A DNA stretch of 64,000 nt from Halictus rubicundus (GCF_050948215.1 NC_135149.1:4693001-4757000), one strand, 5' to 3'; shown: positions 12,429 to 25,033, counted from the stretch's first letter. Numbers and translations are program-made. The notes: generated from the letters alone by a model not told the origin.

Positions 12429-13417
12429 AGAAAATTAGTAAAGATCACGTTGCGAAACTCGTTTGCGTAAATGCTACCGGATGTTACCAATTAGCAGTAT
12501 TGGTAATTGGCAAAAGTAAGAATCTTGTTTTAAAAATATTAATACGAGTGGTCTACTAATTACATACAAGGCCGACTTTAATGCTTGGATAGATAATATG
12601 GTTTTCATTAAGTGGCATGGGAAGTGTTTTCCCCGTTGATTCAAGACTGACAGTTGAAAAATATGCGCAGAGGAAAAACTGGTTTGTTAATTTTGTTAAG
12701 AAATAACGTTAGCTAATGTTGTAATTACATGATAGTAAAGAATATCTTATGAATATCTTAAAATCACATATGTACTTACTAATATTACATTTCTTATATA
12801 TCAAATGGATAAAAAATAATCAAATGCTTTAAAAGTTTGTGAAAAACGAAATGCTAAATATAGAATGGAGGAAACTTTTGATGCGTAAAAGGCAAATATA
12901 TGGAACAGCTAAAAGTAATAGTAGATAACATACCTACATAGATTAAATGCTAACAAGACTACTTTGCATACAAGGATGCGATGACTGATTGATCTGACGT
13001 GATTACATCTGATTGGACATACAAAGGAATAGTAGAATCAAGGAAAGTGCATTCAGAAATATTTATAGCCCTTAATATGCAATTTTTAAGAATTTCTCAT
13101 ACTAGAAAATTTATATTTAAATCCTTATACAAATAAAGAACAGTTTATGTTTAGAGTGTTATCTGGTGTTTATTGATAATTTGCGTTACATGATGTAAAG
13201 TATACAACATTCGGTGCATTAGGTTTTCAGCAGTACTTCAAGTTGTACGATTAAATATTAATGTTGTTTTGAAACAATGTTTATAGCATACATTTGTGAC
13301 GTGTATTACGTCACAAATTATGTTTAGCTTCTTGATGTAAATGCATTGAGAAAAATTGAATGTCCATAACATATTTTTGGTGTTGGGTTCTTCCATTCTA
13401 TTTAGAAACGATACAGC
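12429..13417. other. AT-rich intergenic stretch, no gene seen
   Basis: No coding or RNA gene signal is visible. It ends at the family A element. Confidence 0.45.
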
Positions 13418-13419
13418 TA

Positions 13420-13635
13420 GGGTAAGGAACCCAATTACTGTAGGGGTACCAATTACTGTGCCTATATTAATTATACTTATTTTTAAAGCATAATGAATAT
13501 TAATAAAAAAGAGATGTATAACACACACAGTAACTGATTTTAATGGAAAACATTTACTAGGTCTTTTTTAATATTTATTATGCTTTAAAAATAAGTATAA
13601 TTAATATATAGGCACAGTAATTAGTACCCTTACCC
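13420..13635. mobile_element. Family A foldback MITE, TA target
   Basis: TA dinucleotides at 13418-13419 and 13636-13637 flank GGGTAAGG and its complement. The left arm has two direct CCAATTACTGT boxes (near 13430 and 13450), then GCCTATATTAATTATACTT and AAAGCATAATGAATATTAA. The right arm is the inverse but has lost one of the two boxes. Long inverted repeats, a TA target and paired direct repeats resemble IR/DR-type Tc1-like elements. It has no coding capacity. Confidence 0.8.
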
Positions 13636-13637
13636 TA

Positions 13638-15230
13638 TATACAAAATTCCCGATAAATAGTTTTATTTATTGTTTTAATATATACAATATTACAAGTCAA
13701 ATCAAACTTTTAAGAACAAATATAAGGAAATTAAAAGATTTTTTCATTAAAAGAATTAAGTCTAACATAGTTTAAACAATCTACCAATGGAAAGAATGAA
13801 AGACGCGAAAAGTAATAAGGTGAAACGATATGAAGTTGAATTTTTTTTACGAGAAATAACAAATATTTTCTTTCTGTTCAATCCATATTGAAAGGTGTGG
13901 CGAATCGAGATACGTAGCTAATGCTACGTGCGTTTAATGCGTCTGATGAATTGCACGTCTATTCGTGCCTTCATGTTCACGACTAATGAAATCGAATTTA
14001 CGTAGAGATAATTTACAAGCAAAAAATATTGCTTGTGTGATCTTTTACGATTGCCAGTAGCAGTTTTCACTAACAGGTTTGTAATTTCTTTAGCTGTATC
14101 TTCCCTTATTCACTAACAGGTTTGTATTTTCTGACTATTACTGTTCTATTCTGTTCGACAGAGGATTTGAGGAAGCATTCTACATTGATATTAACATAAA
14201 TAAAACCGGTCCAGGACTATATAGGCACTCATTAACATCGATACTATATCTGATATAAAGAACAGACAATAACAACTGCTCATTTTTCATGCTATAATTA
14301 TATTGATAAAAAATACTGGTGTTACTAAAATTTTTATTGTTTTATACAGAAAAACTGTATAATTACTACAGAAATAAAGTTTTAATTACTCTTATTGTAG
14401 GGTGATACATACTTGAAGTCTGTAAAATGTTTGTTAGAGTATATTGTTAATGTTCCTACGTACAACTCTAAATGGAAAAAACAAACAATATATGCGATCA
14501 ATATACAGTTGGTTTATGCCATAATATATATTACTTACGTTATTTTTTATTTGTATTGAAACAGATTGTAATTGAGATATTAATTTAAACGTCCAAAAGA
14601 CTTTCTCATGTTAAAAAAAAATTATTATTAAGAATGAGACGGACGTTCGTAATATTAACAATGAGCAATAATATGCACACTAAGTTCTACAGCTGTTGAA
14701 CTTCGCAAGTTGAACATATTTTCCTCTTCCTTTACCAAGACACGGTGCGTCATTGCGTTGTTGTTAACACGGTGTGCTTGACTCTATTCGACATTCTCCC
14801 ATACATATGTATCGGCGAGTTAACCCAAATACAAGTGCATAGCTTTGTATAAATTCGTCGATCCTTTTTTTACTCCGAATTCGATATACACATTTTACTT
14901 TTTAAACAGCGAAAGTCCGCCTGGTGATTCTCTGACCCACGACGAAAAGGTGCTTTTAACAGTACCGACGCGACGCGTCGATATAGAGTATAATTTTATT
15001 ATAATCCGATGCTTGACTCCCAGTGGCGTAACGTAACAAACACCTCTGGTATTGGCTGAAAAAATGTCTGTTTCTTTTTATCAATTTCCCCTTCCAGACT
15101 TGGGAATAGTTATGCACATATTTTAGTTTACTCAATACGTCAAAGTCTAAAATCTAACCGTAAATAGAACAGAAGAGCTTTGAATATATGCATTGAACGT
15201 AACTACGAAACAAAAATAAGGGCAGATTGT
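13638..15230. other. Intergenic stretch with a two-copy direct repeat
   Basis: TTCACTAACAGGTTTGTA occurs twice, near 14068 and 14111. Otherwise I see no gene or element. About 14700-15030 is less AT-rich and unique. Confidence 0.4.
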
Positions 15231-15238
15231 GTCAAGAG

Positions 15239-15430
15239 CAGAAATGTTCAACATACCTATTAGCGGGCAAGGGCGCCCACTGATGCCCGCGGGCACAGCT
15301 ACGGGCAAGTAACTTAGCGGAGTGGGGATAGACCGTAATGTAACCGTGGCTTGCCGCGTAGCTGTGGACAATGCGTGCGACAAGTGCATGGAGCCTTGCC
15401 CCCCGCAAGGAAATCGCAAGGAAATCTCTG
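15239..15430. mobile_element. GC-rich hAT-type MITE with perfect 8-bp duplication
   Basis: GTCAAGAG at 15231-15238 is repeated exactly at 15431-15438. Between them the element starts CAGAAATGTTC and ends GGAAATCTCTG (imperfect inverted ends). CACAGCTACGGGCAAG inside pairs with CTTGCCGCGTAGCTGTG. It is strikingly GC-rich for this region. An 8-bp duplication and CAG/CTG ends fit the hAT superfamily. Confidence 0.8.
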
Positions 15431-15438
15431 GTCAAGAG

Positions 15439-17528
15439 TGATGCCGCAAATTTTTCTGAAAAGCATATTAAAAGGGTTAATGAAACTTCTTTATATCCAA
15501 ATTTTGTGAATAATCCTACCGTTAACTAGGGAAATTGATACCTTATTGTGTTCAAATTATTTTTGTACACGCTTACAAAAGACTACAACAGAAAGTAGTG
15601 AAAAAAATTAAATGATAGCTTCATTACTACCGCTTACAGCGAATTGTGTCGAGTAGTAATGAATTTGTTTAGGATGTGTGATTAGACGTTAAATTACAAG
15701 GAAAGTAATAACAATTTTCAAAGTGGTTTTGGCTTCGTTTTCAAAATGATAACAAGGAAAGTCCGCCAATGATGGCTTGTAAACTAGCTCTTTGTGTCTG
15801 TTTTCCTCTAGCTACGTCCCTGTTCGCGTTCTTTCTGACCTGACTTTAAGCGCGTTACAATTGGCAAATCGGAGAGTAGTTGCGTTGCTAATAACGAAAA
15901 AACCAAGCCGTAACTGCAATTTTGACTCTTCATTTTACTTCCATAAAATCTATATCTCCTTACATTTTCTTCCATTTGCTGTCCAACACTGTATCCAAAG
16001 CTTGGATTCCAAACCTCTTTCCAAATGCTTTTTTCTATTTTTCTCTGACAGGAAATCTTTTCTAAAAATGAAAATTGTCTAACCACAAATTGTAAGTACA
16101 TGTATTTTTCAATTAATTATTCTTAAATATCATTAAATGCTATTTTTTATATATATATATTTTACGTATTTATATAAAATTAGAAAATAACTATTTTAGA
16201 ACTTCTATCATTAAGGACACGAAATGTATAATAGTAGTATAAGGACTATAACTTTGAAAAAATATTTAAGTGTCCTAGTATTTAATACTTAGGCTTGTTA
16301 GTGCAAAGACACTAAATCAATCATAGTTCTCATAATTAATCCTTGATAGGCTAAAATTAGACAAGAATATTTCAGTAACAGCTTCTAAATGCAAACAATA
16401 GCATTGACTGCTGGTATTTGTCTGAGGGCATCTGGCAGGATGGATGGACTCGAGGAACTATAGAAAAAAAGGGATCGAGAAAAGCACGATGATTCGATGC
16501 AAAAGGTCTTCTTGGTCTGCGCGTTTCGTAAGAAGAAACGTCATCTATACTCAGAAACACGTGAGTGGACATCAGCAAGATCGTCGGTCCCCGGCATGCA
16601 CCGCCAACCATAACATTCAGGAGTCACTGCCATGAGGACCTAACCTTCCTCAAGCATCCCATGTGGTGCTTTCACTTGAAACTTGATACGCAAAAAGTAT
16701 GTATGTAGATACATGCATGCTGGTATGAGTTGTATGACTTTTTTTGATGACGCAAATACTTACTTATTAGTAATTAGATCAATTTAACATTAAATCTGCC
16801 ACAGTCAAATGACTGGTTTTTTATTTCATACTTATTGAAATTACAAAAACACTTGCATAGGAAATGACTAAAATTACTTCGTTACTTAAACACATATTGT
16901 AATTAAAAACCGTACAAAGTTTAAGTAAAATCAATCTTATCACTTCTATAAGGCGTTCTTTTGTGCTTGGTAGGATTAGTGTTAAAAAAAATTACAGTGA
17001 CAAGTAATCATTTGGTGATAGTGCGTTCGATATTGAATACGGCAAGCGAATTTGTAAGAAACGAAAACATTGGTTGCGGATTTTTTAACCGATTAGGTGT
17101 ACGTTTTGAATGTTGTACATATCTATAACCAAAAGCAGTGACTCAGTGTAGCCAAGAATTACATTATTAAACATTTGAATGAACATTTAAATGTTTTGTA
17201 ATGTATAATATACATGTATGTGCATATGTTGCACGATTTAAACAAATCTTTTCGTTTTCATAATAAATCTTGCATATTTTAACTATTAGTTAAACAGAAT
17301 AATTCCACTATTAATTTTCGTATCCGAGAAAAATTTCTTTCTTTAACAATCTTAGTAAGTTGAAAGCAATGTATAGATCTTAAATTAAATAAATTTCAAA
17401 TTACACCCACCCATTTTCATCGTAAGTGCATAAAATCCACAGTCCAATAATAATGGTATATTCTATCAACCTGAGATTATTAATGCAATTTTTGTACCCA
17501 CTCAACATTTTCTGATGCAATAAAAGGC
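15439..17528. other. Intergenic stretch without recognisable gene
   Basis: A right end of a family B element (CATAAAATCCACAGTCC preceded by AAATTACACCCACC) lies at about 17398-17453 without a clear left partner. About 16430-16640 is less AT-rich and unique. No gene is supported. Confidence 0.4.
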
Positions 17529-18320
17529 GGTAATTATTTACAATAGAGGATTCCTCATCGATTTCAATGACCTTGAAATATGTTATGAAGGTCATCATTC
17601 TGAACAACATTTTCCCGTACATATTACCGCCGGACGACCTTGATTTGGGAGATATTTGCGGAAAACTGTTGCGATGACTATAGCAACCTCTACCTCTCCG
17701 CACCACCCCTTAAACCGCCCTCCACAAAGCTAACGCTAACCCCAGACCTAACCAAAATTCATTAAAAATAACTATACAAACGTTGGTTAGGTTAAGTATT
17801 GCAATTTTTCTTGGAGTTGCCAAGGACCACGGAGAGTCAGATTTTTATAGCTATTTGAAAAGAATCTTGGTTAAGGCTGAAATAGGTTTGGCTTTGGCCT
17901 TTCGGACTAACTTGAAAGGCATTTTGGCATACCTTCAACTAATTTCCTGCAATGATCGAGATAAATGTGATCCCACTGTTCCTCAATTTTCCTCTGTAAT
18001 TCATTGATGGACGTTGATGATGATTAATAAGAATCCTATATCCTTTTTTTAAAGGTGGCCATAAATTTTCCATGGATTGCTAAAAATTTGTAACAATCAA
18101 CTGTATTATTTCATGTTAAAATTGACATTACTGAATTGAAAATGTTTTAGCCATTATGTCAAAGGTATAAAGTATATGAATAGTTTTTTGCAAATACCTC
18201 GAAAACGAAGGTCGTCCGGCGGTAACATGTATAGGAAGAAGTTGTTCAGAATTATGCTCCCAATAACATATTTCAAGATGATTGAAATCGGTGATGAACC
18301 CCTAATTGTAAATAATTACC
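17529..18320 (-). mobile_element. Family F Tc1-like element, internally deleted
   Basis: Long inverted ends are visible: GGTAATTATTTACAAT at 17529 and its complement ending at 18320. The inversion continues through GATTTCAAT, CTTGAAATATGTTAT, ATTCTGAACAAC and CATGTTACCGCCGGACGACC, about 130-150 bases on each side. Between the arms is a minus-strand Tc1-type transposase C-terminus. A full Tc1-like element is about 1.3-1.7 kb, so much of the transposase is gone. Related sequence is at 20665 and 32915-33625. Confidence 0.75.
17851..18075 (-). pseudogene. Tc1-like transposase C-terminal remnant
   Basis: Three minus-strand pieces in different frames match the end of Tc1-family DDE transposases in order: MENLWPPLKK near 18075-18045 (family pattern NPIENLW..LK), then NELQRKIEEQWDHIYLDHC and KLVEGMP near 18002-17910 (family pattern of W, I, C, LV, MP spacing), then VRKAKAKPISALTKILFK and a stop TAG at 17853-17851 (family pattern V.KAKG near the C-terminus). 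The frames are joined by indels, and a TAG follows the middle piece. The N-terminal helix-turn-helix and the first two catalytic aspartates are absent. It is clearly dead. Confidence 0.75.
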
Positions 18321-21312
18321 TAAAAGGGTGTTAAAGTGTCCCAATAATTTATGAGACAAACGATTTCACGTGATTTTCTAATTATGCAGATCCATGAATA
18401 TGACATCATCTCGAGGATAAAAGCTTGTTGTCATTAGCCGGAAGATCTATGATCTGCCTCTTAAACTCATAACAGAAACAAAGAATTTGTAATATAATAG
18501 CGTAATAATGTCACGATGATGGTTACGTGGTGAAGACGCGAACGTAGACATAAAATGTGCACATTAGAAAAAGTGGGCGTGCGTAAATGTGTGCGCGCGT
18601 TGCGTTGCTACGAGCGAGCTCCGATAATATCATAAAGACTTGAGAAACGATCTACGCTATAAGGGGGATCTCGATTTCGCCGACCACCATTAAATAAAAC
18701 GGCATAATTAACGTTATAAGCTTAGGTCAATGTTGTTCCATCGGAACTTTCTACAGTTCATTTTTCGTTGCTAATCCGTGCTCGCTGCATCTCGAGGTGA
18801 AAAATACTTTATTAATTTCATACGTGAATAGTATATTAAACTGATGATAAAGTGAATTTCCCACGTTATTAATACCTTTCCGCAGTAATAATAACTCATG
18901 AAATCGTTTCTAGCGAAACTTGAAAGGTAATATATATTTCTAACTGTATACAGCATAGTTAATTTGTGTAATTTTTCTACATAATAAAATTTATAAAATT
19001 GGTAGATTTATATCTATCAATACGTAAATACATTACGTTTGTGTTATTACTAATATACCTAAATATTATATTGATATTTGATAATCATATTAGACTGTTA
19101 TTATTTTATTACTCAACAATATAAATGCCCGTTTTATTTACGACTCAGTGCTTTGAGGTAATATTATAATGCAATACTTATGAAATCGCTGATACTTTGA
19201 AATTACAAATTCTTTCAATTGAAGTCATTGTCGTCTTATACAATACTGATATTATACATTCTTAAAAAAAAACATTCTATGCATTTGCAGAAATTGGCTG
19301 GACAAAATATAAAACAGTAAAAGATCAGAAAAATTTAAGAATATCGCTATGTTGTTTTCAGTGTATTAAAATTATTCAAGGATGAAATCAATCTTTATTT
19401 TATTCTTGTTTGCCACAATCGATGCAGAACATTTTTATTTTGTATAAAAATCCACAGTCTAGTCATCTACGGTTGATGAACTAATTTTTCCATTTCGAGT
19501 ATAAAGGAATGAAATAATTGAACAGTTATTTGTTAGTTGATTTTGATTAGTTTAAATAAAAAGTACGATAAAAATGTATAAAAGTTGTTGGTAGATTTAA
19601 TGGAATAATATTGAATTTTATTCTTTTTTATTGCATATACAAATTATTGTTGCGATGTACATGACTTTGTATTAAAAAATTAATTGAAGATAAAATTTCG
19701 GTAAATATGTGGCAAAGTATCATAGAAGTATCCTGATACAAGTTCTACCCTAAGTAAAACGCGATAGTTTTGCCGAAAAAGAAATTGTTCAAGCCAGCGG
19801 ACAATAAATTTAAGGGTCACAAAAAGGTGTAGGTTTACTCCAAATGCGTCCCTGGTTGTGTCGGGTTTCAGTAACGAATAGCTCGAAAAGTGGCCATAAC
19901 TATAAATCACGTAGGAAAATAATAAATCGATTCGTGTCGAGATTTAAAACCGTTCACTTTCTTGCTCGTTATGTGTCGTTTCTTTAATAACGTTTCATTC
20001 CAATAATTCAAAATAATTATACTGTTTTTAGGGTAACTTATTTTACTAAGTACGTAGTTTGTAAATAGTTTTACAATAATTTTAACAGTATAATGAATCA
20101 TACAACATGATAGACAATAGTAAGATATTAAAAATTTGAAACGTTTCATATTACAACTTCATGGAAACCACATAATTAAACAGGAAACATTGTTTTAATT
20201 GTATAAGGAATCTGTGTATCTTTAGACAAAACAAACATTTTCCAAATCACTTCTAAGAAATAGAAGTAGGAAAAAAATGTATTTTGTTTTTTAAGAATTT
20301 GAAAAAATCGAAGATAACATAACCATATTTCTAAATTCGTCTAATGTTTTTACAGTTTTATATTTATTTAGTTTTTTCATAAATGCATAAAACTAGTAGT
20401 CTAATTGTAACAATTCCGGTTCTATTTCTTATTTTCTATTATTTTCTATTTATTTTTTTTTACAAAAAGTATTAGCCCACTAAATTACAGATATTCGAAA
20501 ATTGTCGATATTTGAACTGTTATAATTTCGTGAAAAATAGTCCTTCAATAATAATTTCAGGCTCGTTTTAAAGGTTGAAGCGCAATCCCTTGCGCAATCT
20601 ATCGTTAGCTTTCTTCTAACAATAAGTAAGGTGTTTTTGCATGACACAGCGGGTGAGAAACTGAAGTCAAGGTCACCACTCTGAACAACTTTTTCCTATA
20701 CATGTTACTGCCGTTCCACTGTAGCTTCCGAGAAGTTCATACAAATGTACATATTTTACATCTTTGAAAAGATAAACATCACCGATTTAAATGATTTCTG
20801 AATTTGTAATGGTATAATCAAGAGTGTACATACGATAGATAACATTTCGGCTCATCCGCTAATTTTTTTCATCATGAATCATTCCTCATTTCAATTATTA
20901 TGAGTTAGTACAACATGTTAGTACAACTAATTTAAATTTAATTACTATGTCAAAAAATGATTGAATCTATTTAAGGAACAGTATTACTATTGATTTGGGT
21001 TAGACATGCTTCTGGGCGATAATGTGTTATAGGACTAGGTATTGACCAGTGTTGTTTTGAAATAATACACGACAATAAATGATTCTTAATGAATAAATTG
21101 TTTATACTATCGAACAGTTATGGAAATTAGAATATAATAAATTTTGTGAAAAACCTGAAGGTTTGCGTTACGTCTTGATTAAGTTTCAGATGTACCTCAA
21201 TTTCTGAATTAAAAATCGTGTATCAACGAGTAAAAGAATTGGTAGAGGAAGGTGTCTGCTCCTCCCTCCGCACACCATCATCGTATACCTAACTCAAACC
21301 TTACCTCCTATA
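18321..21312. other. AT-rich stretch with an F fragment
   Basis: GTCACCACTCTGAACAAC followed by CTATACATGTTACTGCCG at about 20668-20715 is a fragment of the family F arm. A family B right end (AAAAATCCACAGTCTA) ends at 19471. About 18500-18780 is less AT-rich and unique. No gene is seen. Confidence 0.4.
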
Positions 21313-21967
21313 CAGAACGGTTCAATAATTTTTACCACCTTGAATACTTCCGTTATTTGTAATAATATGAAGAAATGATACATAGGAAACTTACACGGTA
21401 TAAAAGTGGAAACATTGTGATGCAAACATTTTTTATGAAGGTGACGACGTTTTGGAGATTTCAAGTTTACCTTGGTTTCTTTAAATGGAATATCCTACCT
21501 TTTGTATCGTAAATCGATAAAGTGTCAAATTTTCCGTAAAAATGTATTCATCATCATATGTTCTAAACCTAATAGTTAACGACATATTATCGATATAATG
21601 TATTGATTAGAAGTTAAGAGACATCAGTTCGAGCACTTACCAGAATAGTAGGTTTATACATATTGAAAATTATTTCGATAATATCTTGTTAGCTATTAAT
21701 TTTCAATAATATCTTATTAACTATTACGTTTAGGACATGTGAAAGTCAATACATTTTTACGCAAAATTTGATACTCTATCGACTCACGAATCAAAAGATA
21801 GGTTATTCAAATTAAATAAATCAAGGTGACCTTAAAATCTCCAAAACTGCAAGTTGCTTCAAGCTTTAAAGTGAGCCGAGATTCATTGTTGTACAATTCT
21901 TTTTTACGAAATTCTAACACTAATTTGTAAAAGTTATTTAATATGCCAATAATTTTTGGAGCCACTG
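21313..21967. mobile_element. Long foldback element, CAGWRG ends, arms near 290 bp
   Basis: The left arm starts CAGAACGGTTCAATAATTTTTACC after a TA. The right arm is its inverse, ending GGTAATAATTTTTGGAGCCACTG in degenerate form at 21967. Inside, TTTTGGAGATTTCAAGTTTA near 21452 pairs with the complement near 21830, ATCGATAAAGTGTCAAATTTT pairs with its complement near 21770, and CTAAACCTAATAGTTAA pairs with its complement near 21725. The loop is only about 50-60 bases. There are no coding remains. Confidence 0.7.
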
Positions 21968-21988
21968 TTCATAAAACTCCGCTATATT

Positions 21989-22012
21989 CATGATTAGTGG
22001 CCACTAATCATG
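21989..22012. repeat. Perfect 24-bp palindrome
   Basis: CATGATTAGTGG is followed immediately by its exact reverse complement CCACTAATCATG. There is no spacer. It lies just outside the preceding foldback element. Confidence 0.95.
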
Positions 22013-22159
22013 TGTACATTCCAGGCCGTGGAAGCATCAAATCTATCAAAATGTAAGCAAATGAATGTGCTAGTTATTTTCTTTCTTATGTGCTAAGATA
22101 AAAGTCAAGCATTATAGATTTGAATAAAGAAAGAAAACGTATTTATCAATGTATTAAGG

Positions 22160-22365
22160 CAGATTTATACTACCATGACAGATACGTAACGTAACCGACC
22201 CGACAAATATTTTCCAATGCATTTAGATGGAAGTGTTTATACTAATCGTATCGACACCGCACAGACACATATCGGCACCGGCCCGACCGCTCAACATTCT
22301 CGCGTAAAATACTCTGTCGGTGCCGTGTCGGGTCCGGTACGTGTCAGTAGTATGCATGCGTGATG
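22160..22365. repeat. GC-rich palindromic repeat
   Basis: TTTATACTACCATGACAG and ACCGACCCGAC on the left are loosely inverted as GTCGGGTCCGGTACGTGTCAG and TAGTATGC on the right. GGCACCGGCCCGACC and GTCGGTGCCGTGTCGGG form the inner stem. A smaller element with the same TTTATACTA...GGTCCGG layout is at 52173-52306. Confidence 0.5.
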
Positions 22366-23278
22366 GCACCGTTCCGACCCCGTACAGATACAAACACAAT
22401 CGTGGCAGCGAGAAAGGACTTCTTTACTCATATTTAACAATAAATGTACCGAAATTTATGTATACATATCTATTCATACCGTAACTGGTGAAATGACTGG
22501 ATCTGAAATGAAAGTTATTTTTTTCCAAACTCTATACATATAATAGTGAATTTAATATCATTAAAATCAAGCAAACTATACAGATTTTATATTAATATAG
22601 TATATAGGTATAAAATATAAATTATGAAATGATATATTTAATAATAAGTCTCGTTAAATTCATAATTAACGCTTTCAAAAACAAATGTAATTTATAAGTT
22701 TTATACGTTTTGAATCAGGTCAACTCTGATTGTTAATTCAAATTCTGCACATCAAAATCTATAAAATCACATGTTTGTATTAATTTCAACTCAAAATTGA
22801 CTAACCCCTGATTTCCATTTGAATCAAAATTAACATTTTGTCAATGATCTTTTTTTGAAAATTTGTAAAATAACTTTTATTTTTGATTTCTGGTTTTGGC
22901 AATTATAGGCATGCCACGATCATTTTCCAAAACCAATATTAATACTGAAGATATCAGGAACCCCACTATGTAACAATTTATTTACCGGAAGCCGAACGGA
23001 ACCCCCCCCCCCCCTTTAATCTTTCGACGGAGGAGTCTGGGACTATTTCGACCCAGGTAATCAGAATCGTCATTCACTTAGTCACAAGTATCTGACGAAT
23101 TAATTAAATGAACAGACGCTGCATTAGGCAAAACAGAAAGATTAAAGTGTCTACAAGAAGTATCTTCACGAAAATGTTTTAAAAAATTCATAAATAATCC
23201 ATAAAAATTCATAAATAATGTTGTAGGAATCAGTTCCACCTTCAAATGTTCAGAATATGCATAATTGATACAGATGTA

Positions 23279-23512
23279 CAAAACGTATTTTTAAAATTTT
23301 CATTATAGGCCCACGCGAAAAAGTTTTAAAAACACGTTTTAGTATTTTCTCTTGCAATTCCGACCAATTGCAATTTCTTCTAAATTCTTTTCACGTCATA
23401 TAGTAAACTAATTGTTCTCAAAATAATTTCTTAAAAACATCCAAGTCGTATAATCCAATGTTAAAACAGTTATCGTCTTTTTAAGAGTGTCCAAATATTA
23501 ATAAGAGTCACT
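23279..23512. repeat. Family E arm fragment
   Basis: It shares ATTATAGGCCCACGCGAAAAAG, TTTAGTATTTTCTC, CAATTGCAATTTCTTC and CATATAGTAAACTAATTGTTC-type blocks with 27030-27215, 49530-49700 and the arms of 2269-2866. The block lengths and order agree. Confidence 0.55.
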
Positions 23513-23599
23513 GTAGGCACACATGTACATCTCATTGTTGTCTTATTATTCTTTTTTCTTCTGAATGATATTAGTATGTTGTGACCGCTATCTAGAAGT

Positions 23600-24090
23600 T
23601 TTTGGTAGAGTATCTTTTTATATACCGGGGACTCCGCTGACAATAAAACCCAATGTCTGGGTTCTATGAATACGGTTCAATTAGGTCCACCGACCAGACG
23701 GTTTGTCGTAAACGGCATACAGCACCCCGAATTATCGACCTTTTCATAATCTCGTTCTCGGTATTTGGTAGGAGTTGAGCGGCCGCACAGGGAGCCTGGC
23801 GTGCACTTGGTCAAACAACGAGATCTCTATGGAGGCCTCCGTTTATTGGCGCTTCTAATTCAGGACCGGAAGGGGCCGAAAGGCAACGGCGAAAACAGAC
23901 CTCCCGGATTAAAATAGGCCGCCATAACACTCGGCTTAAATGCTTTGTATTAATAATTAACACGTTCTGGAGGCAAGCTGCGGGCATGACCACCCTCCCC
24001 CTATCTTTTCACTGGACTCCCTTAATCCCTCCCCCATTTTTAAATAAAACTCTGTTTTTATCCACGGAAATTCTGACCACGTCGCGCGTC
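23600..24090. other. Unique less AT-rich island, no gene recognised
   Basis: The sequence is unique in the window and noticeably richer in G and C. It has homeodomain-type cores (ATTAATAATTAA near 23950) and no long open frame. It is a candidate cis-regulatory block. That is inference from composition only. Confidence 0.3.
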
Positions 24091-24559
24091 CAACAGGCGC
24101 ATGCGAATTACTGTGCTAACCGATTGTTGAATGATATTTATAAATAGAGGTAGCCTGTTGGTTGTATTTACACATCAACGATTCGCGACGGTTGCTATGG
24201 GATTCATGAAAACGGTTAATAATAATAGTCTTTATTTATTCAGCCTCATGGCTCGGAATCGGACTTGGTTTTACAATATGCGGATCTAACTTAACCTAAA
24301 CGTTCAACATACACACCCGTTCCCATTCACTCCTTCTTTCGCCCCATTTCTCCTATTCCTAATTGCCTTATTTAACCTATCTACCCCATTTGGTGCACAT
24401 TTTAATATTCTTCGGATTTTTTCTCCTTTTTCACTTTCTTTTTCTTTTGCAACCTTTCCAGCCAATCTATAATCTTTTTGTCCTGCATTCCGCGCACTAC
24501 CTCTCTTATACTAATACTTCTATCGGTTTCTTTGCAATTCCTTATTAGAAGTTCTACAT

Positions 24560-25033
24560 CAAGCCTGGGCAACTTACGACTCGCGAGCCGCAGACGACTC
24601 CTCTTCCTGGTTCCTTCCCACCAAACTTCTTTGGAGTGTACTTACAAAGTATACTCTTGTACTTGTTAGATGTACACACATATATTCCCAGTCACGCGAT
24701 CACACGAGGCAAAGCACGGTAAGAGCATACATAGTCACCAGATCAAGACTTGTTCTCTCACATCAATCTCCCCTCTTACCGCGCTATACCCCTATGCTTA
24801 CGCCACGGCCCGATCACGTGACGCGTTCCGTCTCTGTCGTGCATGTGTCACAATGTCACGTGACTAATCCGGTAGTGGCAGAGGGAGGGTAACTTTTTCC
24901 CCTTAATTCTTGCCCCCCCCCCTCATCTGACGAGACTGGGTAAGGGCAATATGAAATAGGTGATAGTGGGGGAACCGGTACACTAGTAGTGGGAGTTGTG
25001 AAATAACAGCGGGGAAGAAGTTGCCCGGGCCTA
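24560..25033. mobile_element. Family D element with two TCACGTGA boxes
   Basis: It starts CAAGCCTGGGCAACTTA and ends AAGTTGCCCGGGCCTA, imperfectly inverted. Flanks TTCTACAT and TGCTACTA agree at 5 of 8 positions. The interior from ACCAGATCAAGACTTGT (about 24737) to CCCCTCATCTGACGA (about 24935) matches 43598-43772. TCACGTGA occurs at 24814-24821 and 24856-24863. The 8-bp duplication idea and ends suggest a hAT-like origin. Open frames here are incidental. Confidence 0.6.

Noticed and set aside
13418..13637. Family A or other foldbacks as microRNA precursors
   Set aside because: The arms are far longer than a microRNA hairpin and recur as mobile elements. No known microRNA seed context was recognised.
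23002..23014. C homopolymer (and G run at 25758-25770) as regulatory G-quadruplex
   Set aside because: Single homopolymer runs within AT-rich DNA are common slippage products. There is no set of four separate G-tracts.
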